Below are positions 9,718 through 19,580 of a DNA stretch of 64,000 bases, in pieces (position 1 is the first letter of the stretch; each line of letters begins with the position of its first letter). The notes under the pieces are model-generated. The model was not told the DNA's origin. It searched no databases and saw only the letters and a program-made list of their open reading frames with translations. The stretch is from assembly GCF_030815975.1 (NCBI RefSeq), contig NZ_JAUSXL010000002.1, positions 4,018,501 to 4,082,500 on the forward strand, written 5' to 3'. A program made the position numbers and the translations under genes. This DNA is from Variovorax paradoxus. GTDB taxonomy: Bacteria; Pseudomonadota; Gammaproteobacteria; Burkholderiales; Burkholderiaceae_C.

Positions 9718-10875
9718 ATGCTCTTCGCGCTCATCAAGAAGGAACTGCTCGCGCTCGTGCGCGACATGCACGGGCTGGCGGCGCTGTTCCTGATGCCGAT
9801 GGTCTTCATCGTGCTGATGTCGCTCACGCTGAAGGACATCTACCGCCCGCCGCTCGCGGAGCTGAGCTATGCGGTCGACCGGCGCGACACCGAGACGCCG
9901 GCGCAATGGCTGCAGCAGATCTGGCAGCGCAGCCACGGCGCACCCAAGGCGCTCGACGCCGACTGGCAGGCGCAGTTGCGCAGCGGCGCGCTCAAGTACG
10001 TGATCGTGCTGGAGCCCGGCCTGTCGGCGGAACTCGAATCGGCCGCGCTGTCGACCCAGGCCCACATCCGGCTGCTGACGGAGCCCGGCATCGACGCCAA
10101 CCTGTTCAACGCACTGCGCGCCGAACTCGTCGGAGCGTCCGGCGAACTGAAGGCGCGCCTGGCGCTGGCGGTGCCCGGCACCTCGGGCCCGCCGCCGGGC
10201 GCCTCGATCCAGGCGCTGGTGAAGGCCGAGCGCTATTCCACCGCCGGGCCGCGGCCCACCTCGGTGCAGCAGAACGTGCCGGCGTGGCTGGTGTTCGGCA
10301 TGTTCTTCGTGGTTGCCTCGCTCTCGAGCCTGTTCGTGCAGGAGCGCAGCTCGGGCGCGCTGGGCCGGCTGCGCAGCCTGGGCGTGTCGCGTTTCATGCT
10401 GCTGATGTCGAAGGCGCTGCCCTACCTTGGCGTGAACGCGCTGCAGGCCGTGCTGATGCTGGCCGCCGGCATCTGGCTGATGCCGCTGATCGGCGGCGAC
10501 GCGCTCTCGCTCGCGGGCATCCATTGGGGCGCGCTGGTGCTGGCGCTCGCGGCCGTGAGCCTGGCCGCGGTGAGCCTGTCGCTGGCGCTTGCGTGCGCGG
10601 TGCGCAGCCATGCGCAGGCAGCGACCATCGGGCCGATGGTCAACGTGCTGATGGCGGCGGCCGGCGGCATCATGGTGCCGAAGTTCGTCATGCCGGGCTT
10701 CATGCAGCGGCTGGTCGAGATCTCGCCGATGAACTGGGGCCTGGAGGCGCTGCTCACCGTGCTGCTGCGCGGCGGCGGCATGGCCGACACGCTGCCGCAG
10801 GTCGGCCGGCTCGTGATGTTTGCGGCCGCCATGTTCCTTCTCGCCGTCTTTCTGTTTCGCAGGCCCGCATCGTGA
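9718..10875 (+). CDS. ABC-2 exporter permease
   Basis: A 385-residue ABC-2 type permease. One membrane helix sits at residues 17-40, followed by a periplasmic domain of about 150 residues (roughly 45-195) and five more helices in the C-terminal half, with the typical ABC-2 stretch (VVASLSSLFVQERSSG, then LRSLGVSRF) at about residues 200-225. This is the YhgE/DrrB-like layout with a large extracytoplasmic loop. The stop TGA overlaps the GTG start of the ACP gene (GTGA), coupling export to biosynthesis. The substrate is unknown. Confidence 0.85.
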   Translation: MLFALIKKELLALVRDMHGLAALFLMPMVFIVLMSLTLKDIYRPPLAELSYAVDRRDTETPAQWLQQIWQRSHGAPKALDADWQAQLRSGALKYVIVLEPGLSAELESAALSTQAHIRLLTEPGIDANLFNALRAELVGASGELKARLALAVPGTSGPPPGASIQALVKAERYSTAGPRPTSVQQNVPAWLVFGMFFVVASLSSLFVQERSSGALGRLRSLGVSRFMLLMSKALPYLGVNALQAVLMLAAGIWLMPLIGGDALSLAGIHWGALVLALAAVSLAAVSLSLALACAVRSHAQAATIGPMVNVLMAAAGGIMVPKFVMPGFMQRLVEISPMNWGLEALLTVLLRGGGMADTLPQVGRLVMFAAAMFLLAVFLFRRPAS

Positions 10876-11147
10876 CCCACTCCCATTCCGCCGAATTCAT
10901 CGCCAGCCTGAAGGCCATGGTGCTCGAGGCCGTCGAGAAAGACGCGCCGCCGGGCGGCCTTGGCGACGACGAGCCGCTGTTCGGGCCCGAGGCCCGGCTC
11001 GACCTCGATTCGCTCGACGCGCTGCAGGTTTCGATGACGATCCAGCAGCGCTTCGGCGTGCGCATGCCCGACAGCAAGGAAACGCGCCGCGCGCTCACCT
11101 CCATCGCCCATCTGGCCGACCACCTGGTGCAAGCGGGCAAGGCATGA
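10872..11147 (+). CDS. acyl carrier protein
   Basis: A 91-residue acyl carrier protein. The phosphopantetheine site is Ser47 in LDLDSLDALQ, followed by the recognition helix. It starts at GTG 10872, overlapping the permease stop, and its own stop overlaps the ketosynthase start (ATGA). It would carry the growing chain for the ketosynthase at 11144 and hand it to the KAS III-like/DarA-like pair or to the BtrH-like protein. It is longer at the N-terminus (about 12 residues) than housekeeping AcpP. No dedicated phosphopantetheinyl transferase gene is present in the window. Confidence 0.85.
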   Translation: MTHSHSAEFIASLKAMVLEAVEKDAPPGGLGDDEPLFGPEARLDLDSLDALQVSMTIQQRFGVRMPDSKETRRALTSIAHLADHLVQAGKA

Positions 11148-12223
11148 GCGGTGGGAGCGTGTACCTGGCCGGCATGGGCCTAGCCTGCACGCTGGGCAAC
11201 GATCTTCCGACCGCCGTGGCGGCCCTGGCGCGCGGCGGCGTGCGGCCCGTGCCGGTGGCAGTCTCGGAAGGCGTGCAGTGGCCGGTCCACATGCTGCCGC
11301 CGCAGGAGGGCGACTGGAAGCAGCGGCTGGAGCGCGTCGTGCGCAGCGTGGCCGCGCAGGCGTACGAAGGAACGGCGGCAGCGCGGTCCGGTCCGCTCTT
11401 CGTCGCATCGTCCTCGCTGGACATCGGCGGCATGGAGCACACGGTGCAGGATCTGCGGCTGGGCGGCGACCTGCAGGACTTTGCCGGCCTCGTGGCCGCT
11501 GCGCTCGACTGGCGCGGGCCGGTCTTCACCATCTCCACGGCCTGCACCTCGGCGCTCAACGCGGTGCTCGCGGGCTGCGATCTCATCCGGAGCGGGCAGG
11601 CCGACGAGGCGCTGGTGATCGGTGCCGAGTTGGGCAACCGCTTCACGGTGGCCGGCTTCGGCGCGATGCAGCTGCTCTCGTCCGACGGCGCGCAGCCCTT
11701 CGGCGCCGGCCGCAACGGGCTGGTGCTCGGCGAGGCGGTGGCCGCATTGCGCCTGGGCTCGCGCGCGGCGCGCTGGCGCATCGCGGGCGGGGCCAATGTG
11801 GTCGACGGGCGCAATCCCTCGGGCACCGAGGCCAGCGCAGTGCTCGCCATGTGCCATCAGGCGCTGGCGCAGAGCGGGCTGCGGCCGCAGGACATCGACC
11901 TGATCAAGGTGCAGGCCGCGGGCAGCCCGGCCAACGATGCGATCGAGGCGCTGGCGTTGAAGCAGGTCTTCGATCCGCTGCCGCCGCTGGTGTCGCTCAA
12001 GTCGGCGATCGGCCACACGCTGGGCGCCTCGGGTGCCGCCGAGCTGGCCTTGCTCGTTGGCTGCATCGAAGCTGGCGTGTGGCCGTCGGCCGGCTATGCC
12101 ATTGATGACGAGCTCGGCATTGCCCTGAGCACGCAGGCGCCAGCAGTGCTGCGCAACATCCTGCTCAACGTGGTCGGGTTCGGCGGCGGGCATGCCTCGT
12201 TGGTGCTGGAGGATGGCCGATGA
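11144..12223 (+). CDS. FabF-like beta-ketoacyl synthase with altered active site
   Basis: A 359-residue thiolase-fold ketosynthase, short compared with FabF (about 410). The nucleophile is Cys134 in STACTSAL and the second histidine is His291 in KSAIGHTLGASG. The first catalytic histidine of KAS I/II enzymes, found in a NAHGT-type motif, is replaced: the aligned segment reads IKVQAAGSPAND, putting Gln257 at that position. The active site is therefore Cys-Gln-His. It may be a condensing enzyme with altered decarboxylation chemistry, or an acyl-transfer or partner subunit. It is coupled to the ACP upstream and to the chain-length-factor-like gene downstream by ATGA overlaps. Confidence 0.8.
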   Translation: MSGGSVYLAGMGLACTLGNDLPTAVAALARGGVRPVPVAVSEGVQWPVHMLPPQEGDWKQRLERVVRSVAAQAYEGTAAARSGPLFVASSSLDIGGMEHTVQDLRLGGDLQDFAGLVAAALDWRGPVFTISTACTSALNAVLAGCDLIRSGQADEALVIGAELGNRFTVAGFGAMQLLSSDGAQPFGAGRNGLVLGEAVAALRLGSRAARWRIAGGANVVDGRNPSGTEASAVLAMCHQALAQSGLRPQDIDLIKVQAAGSPANDAIEALALKQVFDPLPPLVSLKSAIGHTLGASGAAELALLVGCIEAGVWPSAGYAIDDELGIALSTQAPAVLRNILLNVVGFGGGHASLVLEDGR

Positions 12224-12723
12224 AGGCTGGTTCCGCCCAGGCATGGCGCACCGTCGCCCACTTCTCGGCCGAGCCGCTGCCCGTTGATTGGCGCGACCAG
12301 CTCGCGCACCGGCTCGGCCGGCGGCCGCGGCGCGTCGGCCTCTGGACCGAACTCGCGATGTTCGGGGCCCGGCAGTGCCTCGATGCCGCGGGCGAGGCGG
12401 CCTTGCCCGCGGGTGCCCGCCTGCGCGTATCGAGCCTGCGCGGCGCCTGGGGCGTGACGCATGCGGGCCTGGCGCAGCTCGATGCGGGCATGCTGATGCC
12501 GTTCACCTTCATGCAGGGCCAGCCTGCGCTGATGCTGGCGGAGGTCGGCCGCTGCCTCGAATGGCAGGGCGATGCGAGCTTTGCGCTCAGCCGCGATCCG
12601 CAGCAGCTGCTGCAGCTCTCGAAGCTGGGCGCCGGAAGCGCCGGCTTGCTGGTCGGCGTGGTGGAAGAGGAGCGCAATGGCGAGAAGCCGCGCTCCGAAT
12701 GGTGGCGGCTGGTGCCGGCCTGA
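12220..12723 (+). CDS. chain-length-factor-like ketosynthase fragment protein
   Basis: A 167-residue protein resembling the N-terminal half of a ketosynthase without the catalytic Cys, as in the beta-ketoacyl synthase chain-length-factor-like family of aryl polyene and related clusters. The region around residues 70-110 (SSLRGAWGVTHAGLAQL, then MPFTFMQGQPALML) aligns with the segment before the missing nucleophile. It probably forms a heterodimer with the 11144 ketosynthase and shapes its chain-length pocket. ATG 12220 overlaps the ketosynthase stop. It is the last gene of the operon; a convergent gene ends 31 bp downstream. Family assignment is by pattern and is moderate. Confidence 0.55.
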   Translation: MKAGSAQAWRTVAHFSAEPLPVDWRDQLAHRLGRRPRRVGLWTELAMFGARQCLDAAGEAALPAGARLRVSSLRGAWGVTHAGLAQLDAGMLMPFTFMQGQPALMLAEVGRCLEWQGDASFALSRDPQQLLQLSKLGAGSAGLLVGVVEEERNGEKPRSEWWRLVPA

Positions 12724-12754
12724 AGCATTGCAGGGCCGCCTCGGGGCGGAGTGA

Positions 12755-13381
12755 TCAGGCGAGCGCTGCGATCGACCGGGCCAGGTTGGCGCGGGCCCGT
12801 GCCTCCAGCAGCGCGTGCATCCGCGGCGTGGCGTAGATCGCCTCCCGCGCAAGAAAGCGCTGCAGGATCGCGCGGCGGCGCGGCAGGCGCACTTCGTCGG
12901 GCACGAACGCATATTCGGCGTGCACCTGCCGTTCGTATTCGTCGAAGCGCGCGGGGTCCGCACCGAGGATCGACAGGTCGATGTCGATCAGCAGCTCGGC
13001 ATCGCGGCCTTCGGGCTCGGCGTCGTGGCGCGTGGCCATCACGAGGGCATGCACGCGTTCGGCCGCATCGGCCGGTGCGCCGGCCGAAAGGATGGCGGCG
13101 CGCGCCCATTCGGCACTGCGTGCCTCGTTGTCATGCGCATGCACGTCGTAGACCGCGTCGTGGAACCACAGCGCGAGCGCCACTTCGCCGGGGCGCTCGG
13201 CCGCTTGCTGCTCGCACTCGAACTAGGCCAGGCATTCGCCGAGGTGCTGCAGCGTGTGATAGTGGCGCTGCGGCTCGCCGTAGCGGCGCTGCAGCTCGAC
13301 GCACAGCGCTTCGTCGGCATCGGCCACGCCCAGCGCACGCCAGGCGGCGTTCCAGTTGTCCCGCAGTGCCTCGGGCGCCAT
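12755..13381 (-). pseudogene. HD-superfamily phosphohydrolase-like gene with in-frame TAG
   Basis: Read from ATG at 13379-13381, this 208-codon frame encodes a COG4339-like HD-domain protein: an N-terminal HYHTLQHL block, then ALALWFHDAVYD with the HD metal ligands, then ATRHD and a DIDLSILG segment. Codon 53 is TAG (13223-13225), between GECLA and FECEQQ, and the frame is otherwise intact. The gene is therefore either a recent nonsense pseudogene, a sequencing error, or translated in part from GTG 13183, which would lose the N-terminal metal-binding His. It lies 3 bp after the end of mltB on the same strand. Confidence 0.8.
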
Positions 13382-13384
13382 CGG

Positions 13385-14476
13385 CTATTGCTCCATGGCG
13401 GCCTTGACCTCCTGGCCAAGGTCGAGCACCGACATCGCGTAGTAGCTGCTCCAGTTGTAGCGCGTGATCACGTAGAAGTTGCGCGTGCCGGCCACGTAGG
13501 TCGGCGGCGCATCGGCGCCGTTCTGCAGCTCGACCAGCGCGAGCAGGCCCTTGTGGCGCAGGCCTTCGCCTTCGGGCACTGCCCCGGCCGCCACGAAGCT
13601 GTCGGTGCTGAAGCTCGGCAGGATGTCGGGCGCCAGCAGCAGCGCCTTCTTGAGGCGGGTCTCCTCGAAGTGCACCGGGTAGATCGCGGGCATGCCGGGC
13701 GTCCAGCCAAAGGCCTTGAAGTAGTTGGCCACCGAGCCGATCACGTCGGCGGGGTTGTCGACCAGGTCGATGCGGCCGTCGCCGTCGAAATCGACCGCGT
13801 ACTTGGCGATGCTGCTGGGCATGAACTGCGGCATGCCCATGGCGCCCGCATAGCTGCCCACGGGCAGCAGGGGGTTGTCTGAAGTGCGGCTTTCGGTGCT
13901 CAGGAAGCTCTCGAGCTCGCCGCGAAAGAAGGCTTCGCGCTCGGCCGCGCGCGGATGGGCCTGCGGGAAGTCGAACGACAGCGTAGCCAGTGCATCGATC
14001 ACGCGGAAGTTGCCCATGTTGCGGCCGTAGATGGTTTCCACGCCGACGATGCCCACGATGATCTCGGCCGGCACGCCGTAGGTCGCTTCGGCGCGCGCGA
14101 GCGTGTCGGCGTTGTTGCGCCAGAAGCGCACGCCCGCGGCAATGCGCGTTGCGTCGATGAAGCGGCTGCGGTAGGCCTGCCAGTTCTTCACCGTGCCGGC
14201 AGGACCCGGCAGCATGAGGCGCGGCACGTTCGGCAAAAAGCGCGCGCTGCCGATGGTGGCGCGCACCCATTCGCGGTCGAGGCCGCGGCGCTCGGCCACC
14301 TCGTCGGCAAAGCGCATGGCCTCGTCGCGCGTGGCGTAGGGCGTGCTGCCGGCCACGGTTTTCACGCTGCGGGCGCTGGCGGCTTTCTGGGCCTGCGCGG
14401 CCATGGACCCTGCGCAGCAGGCGGCGAGGAGGGCGACGGCGGCGGCGCGGCGCGGCGCGGGAAGAAAAAATCGCAT
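13385..14476 (-). CDS. mltB: lytic murein transglycosylase B
   Basis: A 363-residue MltB-family (GH103) enzyme that cleaves peptidoglycan glycan strands between MurNAc and GlcNAc, forming 1,6-anhydro ends. The catalytic Glu147 lies in GIVGVETIYGRNMG. The later family blocks GAMGMPQFMPSS and FDGDGRIDL (a calcium-binding-like loop) are present. The N-terminus is a signal peptide with a possible lipobox (LLAAC at residues 16-20), so it may be a periplasm-facing lipoprotein. The length is normal for the family. It is followed closely by the broken HD-domain gene. Confidence 0.9.
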   Translation of the reverse strand: MRFFLPAPRRAAAVALLAACCAGSMAAQAQKAASARSVKTVAGSTPYATRDEAMRFADEVAERRGLDREWVRATIGSARFLPNVPRLMLPGPAGTVKNWQAYRSRFIDATRIAAGVRFWRNNADTLARAEATYGVPAEIIVGIVGVETIYGRNMGNFRVIDALATLSFDFPQAHPRAAEREAFFRGELESFLSTESRTSDNPLLPVGSYAGAMGMPQFMPSSIAKYAVDFDGDGRIDLVDNPADVIGSVANYFKAFGWTPGMPAIYPVHFEETRLKKALLLAPDILPSFSTDSFVAAGAVPEGEGLRHKGLLALVELQNGADAPPTYVAGTRNFYVITRYNWSSYYAMSVLDLGQEVKAAMEQ

Positions 14477-14528
14477 GGCGCCGATTGTGCCGTTCGCGCG
14501 AGCCCGCCTCCGCGGGACACGTGCGATT

Positions 14529-16553
14529 TCAACGCCCGGAGTTCAGCGCAGCGGGCCAGTCCAGGCGACGGAACTCGGCGCGCAGGGCCGCGAGCGAAGC
14601 CGGGGAGGCCTCTGCGTATCGCTGGGCCTCCAGCTTCAGCAGCCATTCGCGCAGCGCCTGTGCCGCGGGGCCGAAGCGTGCCTCGGCCTGCGCGGCCATC
14701 TGGCGCGGCGGCGCCGTATCGGGCACCTCGAGGCCGGCCTTGGCGAGGCGCGCGCGGGCCTGGCCCAGCAGCCGCAGCCACGGGTCGTGCTGGCTGCGTT
14801 CCCACAAGGCCCACCCCGCGCCGGCAAGGCTCGCGCCCACCAGCAGGTAGAGCAGCACGTAGGCCAGGTCCTCGAGGCTCGGTGCATTGAAGCCGATGCT
14901 CTTGAGCAGGTTGAGTTGGCGGCTCTGCGTGTAGTTGAGCACCCACTGGTTCCAGCCGTTGTTCACCGCTTCCCACGCGGCGCGCAGGTTCTGCGCCAGC
15001 GTGGGGCTCATCGCGCCGATGGCGCCGGCGAACAGGCCCGGCTGCGGCACGAGCCGCTGCTGCTGGCCGACCCGGCCCGGCGACACCGCGCCGGTGGGAT
15101 CGACGCGCACCCAGCCCGTGCCGTCCTCCCAGACCTCGGCCCAGGCATGCGCATCGCTCTGGCGCAGCACCCAGTAGTTGTCGACGCCGTTGAGTTCGCC
15201 GCCCTGGTAGCCGGTCACGATGCGCGCCGGGATGCCCGCCCCGCGCATCAGCACCACGAAGGCCGAGGCGATGTGCTCGCAGAAGCCTTCCTTGCGGTCG
15301 AACCAGAATTCGTCGGCCGTGTCGTTGCCGTAGACGCCGGGCTCCAGCGTGTACGTATAGCCGCCCGTGCGCAGGCGCTGCAGCGCGGCGCGGATGAAGG
15401 CCTGCGTGCCGGCGTTGGCCAGCGCGGGCTGGGCGCGCATGTCCGCGGCGAGCGCGGCGGTGCGCGGGTTCGATCCGGGCGGCAGCGCGAGATAGGGCCG
15501 CAGCGCGGCCGTCTGGCGCAGCGGGCCACTGTGGAACTGCGTGTAGCTCTCGGCGCGGTAGCGCACCAGGTCGGAGATGGGGCGGTTCGCGATCCATTGC
15601 AGGTCGGGCGTGCCCGTGACCTCGAAGCCGGGCGCCTGCGGTGCCCCTGGCGCCGCATCGAGCGTGAGCAGCCAGGGGCGGTGGCTGGGCTCGAGCGTGA
15701 CCTCGTAGCGCACCGGCTGGCCGCTGGTGCGCAGGTTGCCCGAGGCCGGCGCGCCGCGCGCCCAGGACGGCAGCGCGCTCCACTCGCGCCCGTCGAACTG
15801 CGCGAGCACCGGGCCGCGGAAGTACAGCTGGCTTTGCGGCGGCGCGCGGTCGTCCTCGAACTTGATGCGCGCTGCAATGCTGTCGTCGAGCGCCAGTTCG
15901 GCGATGGTGCCCACGCGCATGGTGTTCGACAGGCCCGTGCGCCCGGCCATCGCATCGGCGGGCGTGCCCCACAGCGGCGCGAAGCGCGGGAACAGCAGGA
16001 ACAGCGCGAGCATGACCGGCGCGCCTGCCAGGGCCATCCAGCAGGCGGTGCGCGCCGCCTGCATCAATGGCGGCTTGCCCACCGGCATGTGCGCATTGAT
16101 CAGTGCGGTGAGCAGGCCCAGCAGCGCAAGCAGCATGGTGACCGCGGTCATGAGCGACTGCGAATAGAAGAAGTTCGTGAGCATCGCGAAGAAGCCCAGG
16201 AAGAAGATGACGAAGGCGTCGCGGCGCGCGCGCAGCTCCAGCGTCTTGAGCGCCAGCAGGATCACCACCAGCGTCACCCCGGCGTCGCGTCCCAGCAGGG
16301 TGCGATGGGTGGCGAAGGTGGCGGCCAGCGCCAGCACCAGCAGGCCCACGCGCGCCCACTTGCCCGGCAGCGGACGGGCTTCCACGGCGAGCGTGCTGCG
16401 CCACACCAGCACCATCGCCGTGATGGCGGTGCACCACCAGGGCAGGTTCCCGGCCTGCGGCAGGACGATAAGCGCGATCACCGCGAGCAGGAACAGCGTG
16501 TCCCGGGCGTCCCTTGGCAGCGCCGAGATTTCGCGCATGAACTTGTTCATCAT
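14529..16553 (-). CDS. TgpA-like membrane transglutaminase (DUF3488)
   Basis: A 674-residue protein. Residues 1-190 hold about six membrane segments, followed by a periplasmic transglutaminase-like domain and a last membrane helix near residue 565. The catalytic triad is visible: Cys425 in GFCEHIAS, His in SDAHAWAEVW and Asp in VRVDPTGAV. Pseudomonas TgpA is an essential member of this family. ATG 16553 is preferred to a GTG two codons upstream because a GGGAG site lies 8 bp before it. It is the third gene of a MoxR, DUF58, transglutaminase operon, a conserved trio linked to the cell envelope. Confidence 0.9.
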   Translation of the reverse strand: MMNKFMREISALPRDARDTLFLLAVIALIVLPQAGNLPWWCTAITAMVLVWRSTLAVEARPLPGKWARVGLLVLALAATFATHRTLLGRDAGVTLVVILLALKTLELRARRDAFVIFFLGFFAMLTNFFYSQSLMTAVTMLLALLGLLTALINAHMPVGKPPLMQAARTACWMALAGAPVMLALFLLFPRFAPLWGTPADAMAGRTGLSNTMRVGTIAELALDDSIAARIKFEDDRAPPQSQLYFRGPVLAQFDGREWSALPSWARGAPASGNLRTSGQPVRYEVTLEPSHRPWLLTLDAAPGAPQAPGFEVTGTPDLQWIANRPISDLVRYRAESYTQFHSGPLRQTAALRPYLALPPGSNPRTAALAADMRAQPALANAGTQAFIRAALQRLRTGGYTYTLEPGVYGNDTADEFWFDRKEGFCEHIASAFVVLMRGAGIPARIVTGYQGGELNGVDNYWVLRQSDAHAWAEVWEDGTGWVRVDPTGAVSPGRVGQQQRLVPQPGLFAGAIGAMSPTLAQNLRAAWEAVNNGWNQWVLNYTQSRQLNLLKSIGFNAPSLEDLAYVLLYLLVGASLAGAGWALWERSQHDPWLRLLGQARARLAKAGLEVPDTAPPRQMAAQAEARFGPAAQALREWLLKLEAQRYAEASPASLAALRAEFRRLDWPAALNSGR

Positions 16554-16596
16554 GTGCACTGCTCCCGGCCGAAGGAACGAGCGGCGTTCGGAAGAT

Positions 16597-17568
16597 TCAA
16601 CATAGCGCCAGCGCCTCCAGGCAAGCCCTGCGGTGGGCCTCTCCCTGCGAGGGCTGCACCACGCGTGCGGCCACGCGGATGCCGTAGTCCACGCCCAGCC
16701 GGTCCGCCATCAGCACCCAGGCGCAAAGCCGCGACACCCTGGCCTCGGTGTCGGCCAGCTGGGTGGCCTGGGCATCGAGCCAGAGCTCTTCGCGCTGCGT
16801 CTGCTGCGTGTCGCGGCTCACCAGGTCTTCGGAGCCGGTGGCTTGCGCGCGCGCCGCCTTCTTCCAGACCACGAGCTTGAGCGGATCGCCGCGCCGGTAG
16901 GCCCTGAGACCGTCGTACTCGCCGGCGGCCTGGGCGCGCAGGGCGGCCGAGGTGGCGGCCGGACCCGACAGCGGCTCGCCCGGCGGCAGCGGTGGCGGAT
17001 GCGCCTCGGGCGTCGGGTAGACCAGCATCTTCGCGGCCGGCCGCCACACCGTCCAGACGCGGAAGGTGCCGAGCGGGAAGCGCGTTTCGGCGGTGAGCGC
17101 AGGCACCGGGTGGAGCCCGCGCCGCTCGGGCTTGAATGCGATCTCGACGGTGGCGCTGCCCTCGGCCGGGACGTCGGTCCAGGCCCACTGGCCGCTGCCG
17201 CGCACGGCCATGCCGATGCCGTAGCGCACGCTGCGCCGCGTGTTGTGCAGCACCACGCGAAAGACCGCCGCGGCGCCCGCGTAGTGCGCCTCGGGCGCCA
17301 TCAGGTGCATGGCCAGGCCGCGCAGCGTGGCATGGCACACATGCATGCCCACGGCCACGCTGCCCGCGAGCAGGAAGGTCAGCAGGTAGCCGAGGTTGAG
17401 CTGGTAGTTGATCGACGCGATCAAGAGCACCAGCAGCGTGGCGCCCAGCGTCCAGCCGGCGCGCGTGGGCACGATGTAGACGTTGCGCTGCGTGAGCTCC
17501 AGCGTGTCAGAAGGCGGCCGGCGCGACAGGAACCAGCCGTCGATGCGCGAGCGTAGCGACGCGATCAT
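16597..17568 (-). CDS. DUF58 membrane-anchored protein
   Basis: A 323-residue protein with two hydrophobic segments near residues 37-80 and a DUF58 region in the C-terminal half (EYDGLRAYRRGDPLKLVVWK), related to von Willebrand A-type domains. DUF58 proteins accompany MoxR ATPases, which are thought to remodel or assemble protein complexes in the envelope. It sits 25 bp after the MoxR gene and 43 bp before the transglutaminase gene. The protein ends soon after the DUF58 core (ALALC). The biochemical role is not established. Confidence 0.85.
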   Translation of the reverse strand: MIASLRSRIDGWFLSRRPPSDTLELTQRNVYIVPTRAGWTLGATLLVLLIASINYQLNLGYLLTFLLAGSVAVGMHVCHATLRGLAMHLMAPEAHYAGAAAVFRVVLHNTRRSVRYGIGMAVRGSGQWAWTDVPAEGSATVEIAFKPERRGLHPVPALTAETRFPLGTFRVWTVWRPAAKMLVYPTPEAHPPPLPPGEPLSGPAATSAALRAQAAGEYDGLRAYRRGDPLKLVVWKKAARAQATGSEDLVSRDTQQTQREELWLDAQATQLADTEARVSRLCAWVLMADRLGVDYGIRVAARVVQPSQGEAHRRACLEALALC

Positions 17569-17593
17569 CGGTGGCCGGCAGGCGTGCTCGTTT

Positions 17594-18526
<933 letters not shown>

Positions 18527-18600
18527 ATGCAAACGATACCGTAAGACTGCGCGGCCCCATGCCGTGTGAGGTCTAGATACGACAGAGACACGGCAAACAC

Positions 18601-19554
18601 ATGGGCAAGACCGGCTACTTCACACATCGCGATTGCTGGAAGCACGACATGGGCCGGGGCCATCCCGAATGTCCCGAGCGGCTCGACGCCATCGAAGACA
18701 GACTGCTGCTCACCGGCGTGGGCGATGCCCTCGAACACCGCGACGTGCCGCTGGCCACCCTGGCCCAGATCACGCGGGCGCACAGCGAGGCGCACCTCGA
18801 ACACCTCGAATCGCTGCACCAGCGCCTGGTGGCCGACGAGCCGGCCGGCGGCCCGCGCCATGCCCAGCTCGACCCCGACACCATTCTGAACCGCTTCACC
18901 CTGCTGGCCGCGCGCCGCGCCGCGGGCGCCGCCATTGCCGCCACCGATGCGGTGATGGCCGGCGAGATCGAGAACGCGTTCTGCTCGGTGCGCCCGCCCG
19001 GACACCACGCCTGCCGCGAGCAGGCCATGGGCTTCTGCTTCCTCAACAACGTGGCCATTGCGGCGCGGCATGCGCTCGAGGTGCACGGCCTGGAGCGCGT
19101 TGCCATCGTCGACTTCGACGTGCACCATGGCAACGGCACCGAGAACATCCTGTCGAACGATCCGCGCGTGCTGATGGTGGGCTTCTTCCAGCATCCGTTC
19201 TATCCGTACAGCGGCACCGAGCACCCGGCCTCGAACATGCTCAACCTGCCGATCCCGGCCTACACCAAGGGCATGGACGTGCGCGAGCTGATCGAGGCCG
19301 CCTGGATGCCCCGGCTGGAAGAGTTTGCGCCGCAGATGGTCTTCGTGAGCGCGGGCTTCGACGCCCACCGCGAGGACGACTTGGGCCAGCTCGGCCTCAC
19401 CGAGAACGACTTCGCCTGGATCACGGGCCGCATCCGCGACGTTGCCAGCCGCCATGCGCGCGGGCGCATCGTCTCGATGCTCGAAGGGGGCTACAACCTC
19501 GACGCCCTCGCGCGCAGCGTCGAAGCCCATATCCGCGTTCTTGCCGATCTGTAA
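18601..19554 (+). CDS. histone deacetylase-family (acetylpolyamine amidohydrolase-like) enzyme
   Basis: A 317-residue arginase-fold metal hydrolase of the histone deacetylase family. RPPGHHA places the catalytic pair at His135/His136, and DFDVHHGNGT at 171-180 supplies zinc ligands Asp173 and His175. The N-terminal HPECPERL block is typical of bacterial class II-like members. Bacterial homologues deacetylate acetylpolyamines, acetoin-pathway proteins or other small acetyl amides; the substrate here is unknown. It is separated from the following MscS gene by 26 bp, and the two may be co-transcribed. Confidence 0.9.
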   Translation: MGKTGYFTHRDCWKHDMGRGHPECPERLDAIEDRLLLTGVGDALEHRDVPLATLAQITRAHSEAHLEHLESLHQRLVADEPAGGPRHAQLDPDTILNRFTLLAARRAAGAAIAATDAVMAGEIENAFCSVRPPGHHACREQAMGFCFLNNVAIAARHALEVHGLERVAIVDFDVHHGNGTENILSNDPRVLMVGFFQHPFYPYSGTEHPASNMLNLPIPAYTKGMDVRELIEAAWMPRLEEFAPQMVFVSAGFDAHREDDLGQLGLTENDFAWITGRIRDVASRHARGRIVSMLEGGYNLDALARSVEAHIRVLADL

Positions 19555-19580
19555 AAAGCCGCCGGCGCGAACACGGCGCC

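Noticed and set aside
13223..13225. TAG as pyrrolysine or selenocysteine-like recoding
   Set aside because: No recoding machinery or structure is visible, TAG is not used for selenocysteine, and the family does not need an unusual residue there.
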